From Oceanobacillus_B kapialis (GTDB taxonomy: Bacteria; Bacillota; Bacilli; Bacillales; Amphibacillaceae), in assembly GCF_042685265.1 (NCBI RefSeq), contig NZ_JBHUMX010000045.1: 64,000 bases of DNA. One strand, given 5' to 3'. The notes under the pieces are model-generated. The model searched no databases. It had not been told where the DNA came from and saw only the letters and a list, made by a program, of their open reading frames with translations. Each line of letters starts with the position of its first letter. Position 1 is the first letter of the stretch. This document shows positions 54,544-63,934 of the stretch, piece by piece. A program made the translations under genes and the position numbers.

Positions 54544-56854
54544 AACTTAGCTCCTCCTTGGGACTTCCCACATGGTCCATGCAATTATTGAACCAGTTTC
54601 GCAATTCATTGTAATTTGAGTAATATAAAGTCTTTTCTATTTCGGCTTGCTCTAATTGTGTCTGATAAGCAGAAGACTCCAAAAGATCCTTTTTATCGGG
54701 CTTTGGATTTACGGTAATAATGCCGTTATCTATTTTAACAAAGCCGAGTTCAAAAAACACTTCTGAAATAAAGAAGATACGATCCCTACTCCAACCTTTC
54801 GCATTTATAATAGGCTGAAGCTCATTATTTAAATCAAGTACTTTTTTCTTTAATAATACAGCATAATACCATTTAAAGTCTTCTCTCGTTGGCAACGCAT
54901 TTAAGAAGGCACTATTTTCTATATAGTAGCAGGCATGTATACTTTTGGGCTTGGCTTCTCGAATAATACCTTTTAAGTGCTCAAGATCTTGTGGCATATC
55001 ATAAATATAGACAGCATCAGCTGCTGGTACTTCACCGATAGTGTTATACTGGATATGTGGTATCTCAGCATTCACCTGTGTTTTTGTAGTTCCAATGATG
55101 AGGTTGGATTCATGGTATTGCAAATATGGGCTGATATCAATATTTTTTCTACCACGATGATCAAATAGCTGCCATTGGCTGATTGCCATGTCTTGAAGTA
55201 CTATCTGTGGTTTCCTCATTCCGTTCCACTCATTAATGCTTAATTCTCCAACTATCGCCATCGGCGTGTTCGGTGAGATATGTGGGTACAACTCCCCAAA
55301 CCCAAAGCCAATCCCCTCAAGTACTTGTCCATTGTCTTTAAATAATAGCTTAAGATGTCGCTTCGTACTACCAATTTGTCTTACTTCAGACGGAGTCGCA
55401 GTTAATTGAAAAATCGGCTTAGGATTCTTCATTCCAAAGGGTGCTAGCTTTCCTATATCATCTACTAGCTTTTCATTAATATCCTCTATATTGACCTCAC
55501 TACTAATTTCTAACAGCTGCTTGAAATCATCTGCCGTTAACTTACTCCGAATAGATTCATTTAAATGGCTTTGCAATGCTTCAAGGTTTTCAAGTGGTAA
55601 CGTCATCCCCGCTGCCTGAGAGTGTCCACCGAAATGCGTAAATAAATCTCTAACTTCCATACAATTTTGAAATAAATCAAAAGCAGGTATACTACGAGCT
55701 GATCCTTTTACTTGAGAGGTTTCTGGCTTCATTGTTAATACAATCGCAGGCTGGTCATATTTTCGTACAAGCTTGGAGGCCACAATTCCAAGCACGCCTT
55801 CATTCCAGCCTTCTTTTGCTACAATTATAACGCCCTTTTCCTGCGTAGGATCTACCATTTTTTCTGCTTCTTTTACAATATCATTTACAATCTGTTGTCT
55901 TTTACTATTAATTTGATCAATCTCTAAAGCAATCTCTTGTGCTTCCATTTTGTCTTCTGTCATGAGAAGTTGGACAGCTAAATCGGCGTCCTGTAACCTC
56001 CCGACAGCATTTATCCGTGGACCGATTAAAAATCCAACATCCTCTTCCGACACGTTTCCTTCAATTTTACAAACAGTCATAAGAGCTCGTAGTCCAACAT
56101 TATTCGTATTAGATAATGCTCGTAACCCATGAAAAGCAAGTATTCGATTTTCACTTACCAATGGGACAAGATCCGCAATAGTACCAATTGCTACGAAAGG
56201 TAAAAATTGTTTTGGGAAATAACCTAGCAAGTATTCCGCAAATTTAAAGGCTACACCAACACCTGCTAGCTCTTGAAAACTATTGGAAGTAGTAAGCTTT
56301 GGGTGTATAATAGCGTACGCATCAGGGAGTGCTTCCTGTACTTCATGGTGATCTGTAATAATAAGATCAACACCTAATTCCTTAGCTATCACTGCTTCAT
56401 GTATTGCAGCTATCCCGTTATCAACCGTAATGATAAGTGTATATCCTTGGGCTTTTGCTTCCTTAAAAGCAGCTTCATTAGGGCCATAACCTTCTGTAAA
56501 CCTATTAGGTATATAGTAATCACAAGTTGCACCAAGTTCTTTTAATGTAAGGAGTAGAACTGTTGTGGAGCTAACTCCATCAGCATCATAGTCGCCGTAC
56601 ACTAGAATTTTTTCTTGTTTCGCGATAGCCTCGTGCACTCTTTCTGCAGCAACATCAATTGAATTAAGAACTGCAGGGTTATGTAATGAACTTATATCAG
56701 GTGATAAAAATTGTTTTGCCGCCTCACTTGTCGTTATCCCTCGCTGAGCTAAAAGTTCTTTAATGATAGGCGATAACGTTACTGTGTCGTCCATCCACAG
56801 GTCTTTTGCGTTTGTTATTTCATTGTGCTTCCATATTGCCTTACTTTGTAACAT
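54533..56854 (-). CDS. recJ: Single-stranded-DNA-specific exonuclease RecJ
   Basis: 773 residues from the ATG at 56854 (AGGGGTG upstream). DHH-family motifs are present: DYDADGVSST near residue 80, DNGIAAIHE, and ITDHHEVQ near 150, followed by the DHHA1 domain (GHSQAAG near 400), the OB-fold, and a C-terminal extension of about 200 residues as in B. subtilis RecJ. It degrades single-stranded DNA 5' to 3' in recombination and repair. Confidence 0.96.
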   Translation of the reverse strand: MLQSKAIWKHNEITNAKDLWMDDTVTLSPIIKELLAQRGITTSEAAKQFLSPDISSLHNPAVLNSIDVAAERVHEAIAKQEKILVYGDYDADGVSSTTVLLLTLKELGATCDYYIPNRFTEGYGPNEAAFKEAKAQGYTLIITVDNGIAAIHEAVIAKELGVDLIITDHHEVQEALPDAYAIIHPKLTTSNSFQELAGVGVAFKFAEYLLGYFPKQFLPFVAIGTIADLVPLVSENRILAFHGLRALSNTNNVGLRALMTVCKIEGNVSEEDVGFLIGPRINAVGRLQDADLAVQLLMTEDKMEAQEIALEIDQINSKRQQIVNDIVKEAEKMVDPTQEKGVIIVAKEGWNEGVLGIVASKLVRKYDQPAIVLTMKPETSQVKGSARSIPAFDLFQNCMEVRDLFTHFGGHSQAAGMTLPLENLEALQSHLNESIRSKLTADDFKQLLEISSEVNIEDINEKLVDDIGKLAPFGMKNPKPIFQLTATPSEVRQIGSTKRHLKLLFKDNGQVLEGIGFGFGELYPHISPNTPMAIVGELSINEWNGMRKPQIVLQDMAISQWQLFDHRGRKNIDISPYLQYHESNLIIGTTKTQVNAEIPHIQYNTIGEVPAADAVYIYDMPQDLEHLKGIIREAKPKSIHACYYIENSAFLNALPTREDFKWYYAVLLKKKVLDLNNELQPIINAKGWSRDRIFFISEVFFELGFVKIDNGIITVNPKPDKKDLLESSAYQTQLEQAEIEKTLYYSNYNELRNWFNNCMDHVGSPKEELSYGL

Positions 56855-56971
56855 AAATTCACCCCTGACTAATCTATTATACAAGAGTAAGCCAAGGGTA
56901 GCAATGCTGTTTTATTCCAGTTAGCTAAGATAGTTAGGTGAATATCAAAGAAACCTTACACTATTAAAAAC

Positions 56972-57310
56972 TCACCTTGATTCATCAGTTTGATTTATAG
57001 GGTTCCCATCAATGTTATGATCAACCGTTTCAGTTGATTCTACCCCATTTTCCTGCAAACGATGATGTAAGGTATCATTTTCTTTTTGCAGATTTCTAAC
57101 TTGCCTTTGGAGACGGAATAATCGTACAGCTCCAACAGCAGCAGTTATAATGCCCCCCATTAAAACGGAGAAGAGGATAATAAGAATTAGCGGAGATTCT
57201 GCTGTCCAAAATAAATAACTTACTTCCACTGCTTCTACATTTGTTACTGCAAATACTGCTACTATAATGCCAAAAATAATTGCTAGAATGACATAACTTT
57301 GTCCTTTCAT
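56972..57310 (-). CDS. LapA-domain small membrane protein (DUF1049, YrvD-like)
   Basis: 112 residues with two hydrophobic helices (about 5-25 and 40-62), then a short charged coiled coil (RLFRLQRQVRNLQKENDTLHHRL). The lipopolysaccharide-assembly LapA family name comes from Gram-negative relatives, but here the role is unknown. It lies between secDF and recJ on the same strand, where B. subtilis has yrvD. Confidence 0.85.
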   Translation of the reverse strand: MKGQSYVILAIIFGIIVAVFAVTNVEAVEVSYLFWTAESPLILIILFSVLMGGIITAAVGAVRLFRLQRQVRNLQKENDTLHHRLQENGVESTETVDHNIDGNPINQTDESR

Positions 57311-57440
57311 ATTATACCTCCTTCTTTTTCTATACCTCTACTAACTATCATACCCTGCATTTCCACTCATTAAGCAGGAAGTATAAGATTCGAATATAGG
57401 CCCCCATTTCTGCAGGATAGAATATAACTTCTTGCCTAAG

Positions 57441-57493
57441 AAAAAAAGGCCGGTCAGGTTAGGATTCCTTAAAAATCCCAGCCTGACCGGCCA
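57441..57493 (-). terminator. Terminator downstream of secDF
   Basis: Minus-strand hairpin GGCCGGTCAGGCTGGGATT / AATCCTAACCTGACCGGCC (one mismatch) followed by T7. It lies about 130 bases after the secDF stop, beyond the dispersed repeat. Confidence 0.9.
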
Positions 57494-57506
57494 GCAATAA
57501 AGTGAA

Positions 57507-57594
57507 GCTTCATTTGGTGGGATGGTTCCCTTTTTCCCCACCAAATGTTAGTTGAACGAATCGGACCTTTACTGCCAGTTAAGGCAGGATAAAA
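57507..57594 (+). repeat. Dispersed intergenic repeat, copy B
   Basis: Second copy of the element at 45711-45821. It shares CCCCACCAAATGTTAGTTGA, a TGGTGGG / CCCACCA hairpin and a CTGCC / GGCAG hairpin, ending in GGATAAAAG. Here it lies after the secDF stop on the opposite transcription strand, before the terminator. Confidence 0.7.
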
Positions 57595-57626
57595 GTGTTC
57601 AAATGTAAAATTAGAGTAGAGATCGC

Positions 57627-59879
57627 TTATACCTGAGGTCCTTCCACACGTTTTTTCTTTGTGAAGTCTACAGGTTTATTCTTAATCATTTTCCCTCTCC
57701 AAGCCAGCCAAATTTGAGCTGCTAGGAAAAGTGACGAATATGTTCCGACAATCAAACCTACAGCTAACGCAATGGCAAATCCAGTTATCGAAGAAGCACC
57801 AAGGAATAAGAATGCGAGCACTGCAATTAACGTAGTAATCGTCGTATTCATACTTCTCGTCAACGTCTGTACGAGACTCCTGTTTACAATAACTGCTAGC
57901 TCTTTAAAGGTTTTTACGCGTTTCTCTTTTCGTAAGTTTTCCCTAATTCGATCAAAGGTTACGATCGTATCATTTATGGAATACCCGACAATGGTTAAGA
58001 TTGCGGCTACTATCGTGACATCAAATTCGATACGCGTAATACTAAAGATTACGAGTACGAAAAATGCATCATGTAACAACGCAATAATTGCGGTAATGGC
58101 AAAAAACAATTCAAATCTAAATGCAACATAGATAATCATAAACACGGAGGCAATGGCAACCGCATATATGGCGTTTTCCACTAATTCTTCTCCCACGATC
58201 GGTGAAACAACACTTATATTAGGAGAGCTACCATATTCATCCTCAAAATACGTGGTTACTTCAGCTACCTTGTCTTCAGATAACACCTTATCAAATCTTG
58301 CCACAGCTCGTTCCTTGTTCTCACCTGAAATTACAACACTCGTATCAAGACCGAGGCTTTCAAAGTCTGAGACTACCTGCTCTTCTGTTAAACTACTTTC
58401 TGCCAGGACTTCAACACGAGATCCACTTGTGAAATCTATTCCTGGATTCAATTTAAACAATAGCAAGGAAGCTATACCAACAATTACCATAATGCTGGAA
58501 ATCACAAAGAACTTTTTACGATGTTTAACAATGTCAGGGGTCTTCTTAAGGAATGTTGGTTCTGGTTCTTCTTTTTTAGAGATGTCCTGAATGGAATCTT
58601 TGTTCACGCCAAACCAACTTGTCCGTTTGTTTAACAGTTTACTTTTCACCCATAGTCCTAATAACAGCCTTGTACCGAACACAGCAGTTAAGAAACTTAT
58701 GAGAATGCTAACAATTAGCATGGTCGCAAAACCTTTTACAGAACTTGTCCCAAAAATAAATAGTACTGCTGCTGCAAGCAATGTCGTTAAATTGGCATCA
58801 AAGATGGTGGACAAGGAATTTTTGGAACCTGTTTTAAATGCTGCAATAACTGATTTTCCTGTGCGCAGTTCCTCTTTAATTCGTTCAAAGGTAATGACAT
58901 TGGCATCAACTGCCATCCCCACACCAAGAATTAATGCAGCAATTCCTGGCAATGTCAGGACACCGTTCATTAATTCAAATACAAGAAGTATTAAATAGAT
59001 ATAAATACTTAAGTTAACTGCCGCAACAAAACCCGGTAAACGATAAACTACAATCATGAATAAGAAAATTAACGCAACACCAATAAAACCAGCAAAAACC
59101 GTTTTATCAAGTGCCATTTCTCCAAACTGTGCACCGACAGAAGTAGAATACATTTCATTCATATGCACTGGCAATGACCCAGAATTAATGATGTCAGCTA
59201 ATCGCTGTGCTGATTCCACCGTGAAGTTACCTGAAATCATAACATTAGTCGTGTTGAGTGTTTGGTCTACACTAGGTGCTGAAATATACTTGGGATCTTC
59301 TTTTTGTGATTCTTCTTCATAAGAATCGCCTTCCTGATAATCCATCCAGATGACAAGTTTATTATCTGGTGCCCCCATATTTTTTATCTGAGTCGTTACG
59401 TCAGCAAATTGTGATGCATCCTTTAATTGTAACGTTACAATGGGAGCATTAGTCTGTTGATGGAAATCCTGTTGGGCACTACCTTCCACTACATCGTTAC
59501 CATCTAGTAGCTCCTGGTCATTCACATCACGGAAGGATAAATTTGCGGAAGTAGAGAGGATTTCCCTTGCCTCTGTCTGATCCGTCACTCCTGCAAGCTG
59601 AACCCTTATTCTATTTTCACCCTCAATATCAATGCTCGCTTCACTAATTCCTAAACGGTTAACACGCTCGTTCAAAATTTGAACAGTTGATTCAAGCAGT
59701 TTTCTATCGACCTCTGCATTTTCATCAACTGGCTCCACCTCGTATAGCACTTCAAAGCCACCTTGAAGGTCTAATCCTAAATTAATGTCCTTTGTAATTC
59801 CCGTAACCGTTGATCCGATCAAACCCGCAAAGACGAGTACGATTAGAAAAAAGGCAACAATTCTGCCTCTCTTTTTCAT
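57627..59879 (-). CDS. secDF: Fused preprotein translocase subunit SecDF
   Basis: 750 residues. SecD-like half: LGLDLQGGFEVLYEV near residue 33, P1 domain, and six membrane helices. SecF-like half: NPGIDFTSGS near residue 483 and the later helices. The single-chain form is normal in Bacillus. It uses the proton gradient to help the late steps of Sec export. It is transcribed upstream of the terminator at 57441 and after comN. Confidence 0.96.
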   Translation of the reverse strand: MKKRGRIVAFFLIVLVFAGLIGSTVTGITKDINLGLDLQGGFEVLYEVEPVDENAEVDRKLLESTVQILNERVNRLGISEASIDIEGENRIRVQLAGVTDQTEAREILSTSANLSFRDVNDQELLDGNDVVEGSAQQDFHQQTNAPIVTLQLKDASQFADVTTQIKNMGAPDNKLVIWMDYQEGDSYEEESQKEDPKYISAPSVDQTLNTTNVMISGNFTVESAQRLADIINSGSLPVHMNEMYSTSVGAQFGEMALDKTVFAGFIGVALIFLFMIVVYRLPGFVAAVNLSIYIYLILLVFELMNGVLTLPGIAALILGVGMAVDANVITFERIKEELRTGKSVIAAFKTGSKNSLSTIFDANLTTLLAAAVLFIFGTSSVKGFATMLIVSILISFLTAVFGTRLLLGLWVKSKLLNKRTSWFGVNKDSIQDISKKEEPEPTFLKKTPDIVKHRKKFFVISSIMVIVGIASLLLFKLNPGIDFTSGSRVEVLAESSLTEEQVVSDFESLGLDTSVVISGENKERAVARFDKVLSEDKVAEVTTYFEDEYGSSPNISVVSPIVGEELVENAIYAVAIASVFMIIYVAFRFELFFAITAIIALLHDAFFVLVIFSITRIEFDVTIVAAILTIVGYSINDTIVTFDRIRENLRKEKRVKTFKELAVIVNRSLVQTLTRSMNTTITTLIAVLAFLFLGASSITGFAIALAVGLIVGTYSSLFLAAQIWLAWRGKMIKNKPVDFTKKKRVEGPQV

Positions 59880-59972
59880 TTATCTATGCCTCCAAACAAA
59901 TGGTTTAGTAACTTAACCAAAACTTTTACTTTTATATTTTAGATATAAGGAAAGCTTTTTCGAATATGTAGA

Positions 59973-60275
59973 CTATCCACCTTCTTCTTGCTCGCCTGCC
60001 GTTAATGCCGAAATCGATGCAAATAAATCATCGTCCTGGTAAGCCTCAACTGTCAAATAACTAATATAAGTACCTGAACCAAGATGGAAAATATCTTGTA
60101 CGACTTCATATATTCTTTTTTCAGGATCACCTTTCCATACCTTTTTCACTAAACAGTCCCAAACCTCATCTGGGTTGGCTCGTGAATATCCCATCATTTG
60201 AAATTCATTTGCCTTACTTTCCAAGGTTGGCAAGATCATAGGCTTCCATTCGGATACAGTTTGTACAATTTCCAT
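59973..60275 (-). CDS. comN: ComN post-transcriptional regulator (YrzD)
   Basis: 100 residues from an ATG with AAGGAGGGG upstream; a much longer reading frame starts inside the opposite-strand spoVB leader and is not credible. The pattern KPMILPTLESKANEFQMMGY and EVWDCLVKKVW match B. subtilis ComN, which raises comE mRNA level in competence and binds DivIVA. It is divergent from spoVB, as in B. subtilis. Confidence 0.85.
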   Translation of the reverse strand: MEIVQTVSEWKPMILPTLESKANEFQMMGYSRANPDEVWDCLVKKVWKGDPEKRIYEVVQDIFHLGSGTYISYLTVEAYQDDDLFASISALTAGEQEEGG

Positions 60276-60405
60276 TATGCCCCTCCTTACACGGAGATTA
60301 GTTTCTATTTTTGCTTTATGCCTTCTTGTCATGCTTGGACCACTTGCAAGCATATATATCATTGTATATGAAAAATTATTATTTGAGAAGGCAGGTCTGG
60401 CAATA

Positions 60406-61959
60406 ATGACCAAACAAACATTTTTACAAGGTACACTTATTTTAATTTTAGCCGGGATGATTACACGATTTCTTGGCTTTATCAACCGAATTGTTGTAGC
60501 TCGTCTTATGGGAGAAGAAGGGGTTGGGCTATACATGATGGCGCTCCCTACCCTGTTTATGGTAATGACACTTACACAGCTAGGACTTCCTGTGGCTATA
60601 TCAAAAAGAGTGGCAGAAGCTGAAGCGAAAAACGACCCTCAAAAAGTAAAACGAATTTTAATTGTCTCCATCATTGCCACGAGCATAACAAGCATTGTGT
60701 TTACTGTAGGACTCATGTTTGCTGCTCCCTTTGTAGCATCATCTCTTCTAACAGATGAAAGAACACTTTACCCGTTACTTGCTATCAGCCCTATCCTTCC
60801 TATTGTTGCGGTTTCTTCTGTCTTAAGAGGGTATTTTCAAGGAAAGCAAAACATGAAGCCACAAAGCTATGCCCAAGTAATCGAGCAAATCGTTCGTATC
60901 ACATGCGTTGCTTTTTTTGTTAAATTGTTGTTGCCTTACGGAGTGGAATTTGCAGCAGCAGGAGCAATGATTAGTGTTATATTAGGAGAGTTTATTTCGC
61001 TTTTGTACATGCTCTATGTATTTAAGCGGAAGAAAAAAGTTAAAATACGAACTAACTTTTTCAGCTATTTAAAATCAAGCAAATCAACAGTAAAGGAACT
61101 ATTTTCCATTGCTCTACCTAGTACTGGAAGTCGTATGATTGGTTCCTTTACCAATTTCCTTGAACCTATTCTTGTCGCCCAAAGTCTCGCTATTGCTGGC
61201 ATCTCCAGCTCCTTGGCTACAAAGCAGTATGGCGAACTTACAGGCTATATCTTTCCCTTATTATTTTTGCCGACATTTATCACACATTCCTTGTCGATCG
61301 CACTTGTTCCGTCTATTTCTGAGGCAGAAGCCAACCTAAACAAAAACCTAGTACATTATCGCATTCATCAGTCCATTCGTTTATCCTTTGCTTCCGGAGC
61401 AATCGCAACAGTCGTTCTTTGTCTTTTTTCTTCACCTATCCTAACTTATATGTACGGAACAGACAAGGCCAGTAGTTTACTTGTCCTGATGGCTCCTTTC
61501 TTCATTTTATTGTATGTGCAATCTCCTTTACAAGCTGCATTACAGGCACTCGATTTAGCAAAACCAGCTATGTGGAATAGTTTGATAGGTGCAATTTGTA
61601 AATTAACTGTATTATTTCTTCTCGCATCTAACCCGAGTTTCGGTATTCACGGTGTTGCCATCGCAATGTCTGTAGGGGTCGTGCTTGTTACATTGCTTCA
61701 TTTTGCAGCATTACAAAAAGCCATTCAATTTTCCATTCCATTAAAAGACATATGTAAAATGGTTGCCTTGATTGGTGTTACCTGGATGGTAGGATCATGG
61801 ATAAAAGACATATACGAGACCGTTCAACCTAACATTCTATTATTCGCGCTCTCCTTACTTGCTCTTGTTATCTTCTATATTATTACACTCTTCATGCTTC
61901 GTTTTATCACAAAAGAAGAGCTAATCCAACTCCCCTTCTTTAAAAAATGGTTGAAATAA
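60406..61959 (+). CDS. spoVB: Stage V sporulation protein SpoVB (lipid II flippase family)
   Basis: 517 residues from the ATG at 60406, the B. subtilis length, with GAGAAGGCAGG upstream. An in-frame ATG at 60277 would add 43 residues overlapping comN and is unlikely. The protein has about 14 membrane helices of the MviN/MATE-like fold, beginning FLQGTLILILAGMITRFLGF. SpoVB is needed for spore cortex synthesis. It ends just before a terminator shared with the next gene. Confidence 0.93.
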   Translation: MTKQTFLQGTLILILAGMITRFLGFINRIVVARLMGEEGVGLYMMALPTLFMVMTLTQLGLPVAISKRVAEAEAKNDPQKVKRILIVSIIATSITSIVFTVGLMFAAPFVASSLLTDERTLYPLLAISPILPIVAVSSVLRGYFQGKQNMKPQSYAQVIEQIVRITCVAFFVKLLLPYGVEFAAAGAMISVILGEFISLLYMLYVFKRKKKVKIRTNFFSYLKSSKSTVKELFSIALPSTGSRMIGSFTNFLEPILVAQSLAIAGISSSLATKQYGELTGYIFPLLFLPTFITHSLSIALVPSISEAEANLNKNLVHYRIHQSIRLSFASGAIATVVLCLFSSPILTYMYGTDKASSLLVLMAPFFILLYVQSPLQAALQALDLAKPAMWNSLIGAICKLTVLFLLASNPSFGIHGVAIAMSVGVVLVTLLHFAALQKAIQFSIPLKDICKMVALIGVTWMVGSWIKDIYETVQPNILLFALSLLALVIFYIITLFMLRFITKEELIQLPFFKKWLK

Positions 61960-62000
61960 AAGTGCAGTGCAAGCATCTGGGACTTAGGATTATAACTACA

Positions 62001-62029
62001 AAAAAACCTGCCTTTCCGGCAGGTTTTAT
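62001..62029. terminator. Bidirectional terminator between spoVB and the ArsB/NhaD-like gene
   Basis: AAAACCTGCC / GGCAGGTTTT hairpin with a five-base loop, flanked by A and T runs. It overlaps the stop codon of the minus-strand gene. Confidence 0.92.
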
Positions 62030-63324
62030 AGTTGTCCCATATATGGGATGAGATAACGCACATAAATATAAATGGTGGCTATTATTAAGGATAAAACAAC
62101 GAGTGGTACGCCAAACAACATATAACGAATAAATGAAATTCTATTTCCTGACCTTTCTGCTAAACCGGCAACCACAACATTTGCCGAGGAACCAATTAAG
62201 GTAGCATTTCCACCAAGGCAAGCTCCAAGTGATAAGGACCACCAGACGGGGTCTAAGTAGACCATTCCATAGCTTTCAAACTCCTGTACGACCGGAATCA
62301 TTGCCGCAACAAACGGTATATTATCTACTATCCCTGAAAAAAGCCCTGATACCCATAACACGAGCAAAGTTGTTTCCACATAGTCACCATCAGTTGAGCG
62401 TACGATAGCACGAGCAAGTTCATCTATAACCCCCACCTCTTGCAAGCCCCCCACTAGGGTGAACAATCCAATAAAAAAGAACAATGTAACCCATTCTACC
62501 TTTTCTAATACTCTCTCTGCCTCTAATTCATCCTGTGTAAGAAATAATAGAAGTAGTGCGCCAGCTAGGGCAATCGTTGTTAAGTCAATATGAACAAAAG
62601 CATGTAGTAGGAATCCTGTTATAGTTAAACTGAGCACACCTACCGATTTGTATAACATCGGAGTCTTTTTTAAATGGGATTTGGCATCTATCTTCTTTAA
62701 TTCCCTCGCATCAATTTTAGATTTTTTAAGCGTTTTTCTAAAACATAGATAGAGAAAGAGTATCATGCATACGAACATAATCAAGGCAACTGGACCTACA
62801 TGGATTAAAAAGGATAAGAAGGTTAAATGATCGACAGCTTGTCCAATCATAATATTGGGGGGATCTCCAATTAGCGTTGCAGCTCCTCCAATGTTTGAGC
62901 TAAATATAATCATTAACATATAAGGAAATGCTGGTATGTTTAAAAGTTTTGTTATGTTTAACAGGATAGGTACAAAAATAAGAACCGTTGTTACATTATC
63001 CAACATAGCTGATCCTATTGCAGTTAATACCCCTACCCCAATCAGTAAGGGGATGGGCCTCCCACCAACTTGCTGTGCAAATCGTATTGCAATAAAAGTA
63101 AATAGCCCTGTTTTCTCTGTAATTGAAATCAACACCATCATCGAAAATAGTAAGGCAATCGTATCCCAATCAATATATTCGGTGAATATATCTTGTGTTG
63201 TAAATATCCCTGTTAGTAACAAGAGGGTTCCCCCTGATAATGCTACTACTGCCCGGTTTATTTTATCGGTCATAATGAAGAAATAGCTTACGATAAAAAT
63301 AATTGTTGCTAGAAGAACATCCAT
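62026..63324 (-). CDS. ArsB/NhaD-family ion transporter
   Basis: 432 residues with about 11 helices. The duplicated ion-transporter fold is visible: the SAMLDNVTTVLIFVPI segment and the GGAATLIGDPPNIMIG segment in the first half, then SGIVDNIPFVAAMIPV and LGGNATLIGSSANVVVA in the second. These are the hairpin/helix-breaking regions of the family. The ion (arsenite, Na+ or a dicarboxylate) cannot be told. In B. subtilis, yrbG sits between yrzE and spoVB; here this transporter takes that place. Confidence 0.85.
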   Translation of the reverse strand: MDVLLATIIFIVSYFFIMTDKINRAVVALSGGTLLLLTGIFTTQDIFTEYIDWDTIALLFSMMVLISITEKTGLFTFIAIRFAQQVGGRPIPLLIGVGVLTAIGSAMLDNVTTVLIFVPILLNITKLLNIPAFPYMLMIIFSSNIGGAATLIGDPPNIMIGQAVDHLTFLSFLIHVGPVALIMFVCMILFLYLCFRKTLKKSKIDARELKKIDAKSHLKKTPMLYKSVGVLSLTITGFLLHAFVHIDLTTIALAGALLLLFLTQDELEAERVLEKVEWVTLFFFIGLFTLVGGLQEVGVIDELARAIVRSTDGDYVETTLLVLWVSGLFSGIVDNIPFVAAMIPVVQEFESYGMVYLDPVWWSLSLGACLGGNATLIGSSANVVVAGLAERSGNRISFIRYMLFGVPLVVLSLIIATIYIYVRYLIPYMGQL

Positions 63325-63464
63325 TTCTCACCTGCTTTCCCTAAGGCTTATGCATTATGATTCATTACTATAACTATGTGAAAGCAAGCCAAAATATTTT
63401 TCGTCTATTTTGTTTTTTTCTGAATACTATTATGGTAGGTGGACAATCTTAAGGGGGATATAGA

Positions 63465-63848
63465 ATGAAAAGACAACAATTTACAGCCTTGTTATTTGGA
63501 TGGATTATTGTGTTAGGTCTTATACTACTTTCAAGTTTTATCTTGGCTTTGCTGCTTCGTTTTTCTACATTTAACGAACCAGCATTAACATGGGTAACAC
63601 TCGTAATTGGATTAATCTCTTTATTTATTGGCGGTCTAGTGGCAGGAGCAAAAAGTAAAGCTAAGGGATGGGTTATCGGGGCTTTTACAGGTCTAGGTTT
63701 TACCCTTTTTACCTTTCTAGTACAGTATTTAGGCTATCAGGTAGGCTTTAGTATGGAACAAATCATCCATCACACTGCTTATATTCTCGTAGCACTATTT
63801 GGCGGTATGGTAGGTGTCAACATTGCTGGAGAACACGCTGAAAATTAA
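63465..63848 (+). CDS. yrzE: TIGR04086 family membrane protein (YrzE)
   Basis: 127 residues with four hydrophobic helices (about 7-30, 42-62, 69-90 and 104-122) of the TIGR04086 type; function unknown. GGGGG precedes the ATG. It lies between yajC (outside the window) and spoVB in B. subtilis, consistent with its place at the right edge here. Confidence 0.9.
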   Translation: MKRQQFTALLFGWIIVLGLILLSSFILALLLRFSTFNEPALTWVTLVIGLISLFIGGLVAGAKSKAKGWVIGAFTGLGFTLFTFLVQYLGYQVGFSMEQIIHHTAYILVALFGGMVGVNIAGEHAEN

Positions 63849-63908
63849 TGACAATAATTTAAGAAGACTTCTATAACACTAGATATGATTGAGTAAAAAA
63901 GTAACTAT

Positions 63909-63934
63909 CCGCCCGTAAAACGGGCGGTTTTAGT
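63909..63934 (+). terminator. Terminator after yrzE
   Basis: CCGCCCGT / ACGGGCGG hairpin with a three-base loop and T-rich tail. Two further small hairpins follow at 63938-63950 (GCCC / GGGC) and 63965-63978 (GCCCC / GGGGC). The window ends 22 bases later. Confidence 0.85.

Noticed and set aside
57341..57544. 67-codon minus-strand frame
   Set aside because: It reads through the secDF terminator hairpin and the dispersed repeat.
60276..60536. Long N-terminal extension of comN
   Set aside because: It would overlap spoVB and begin without a site, whereas a perfect AAGGAGGGG lies before the ATG at 60275.
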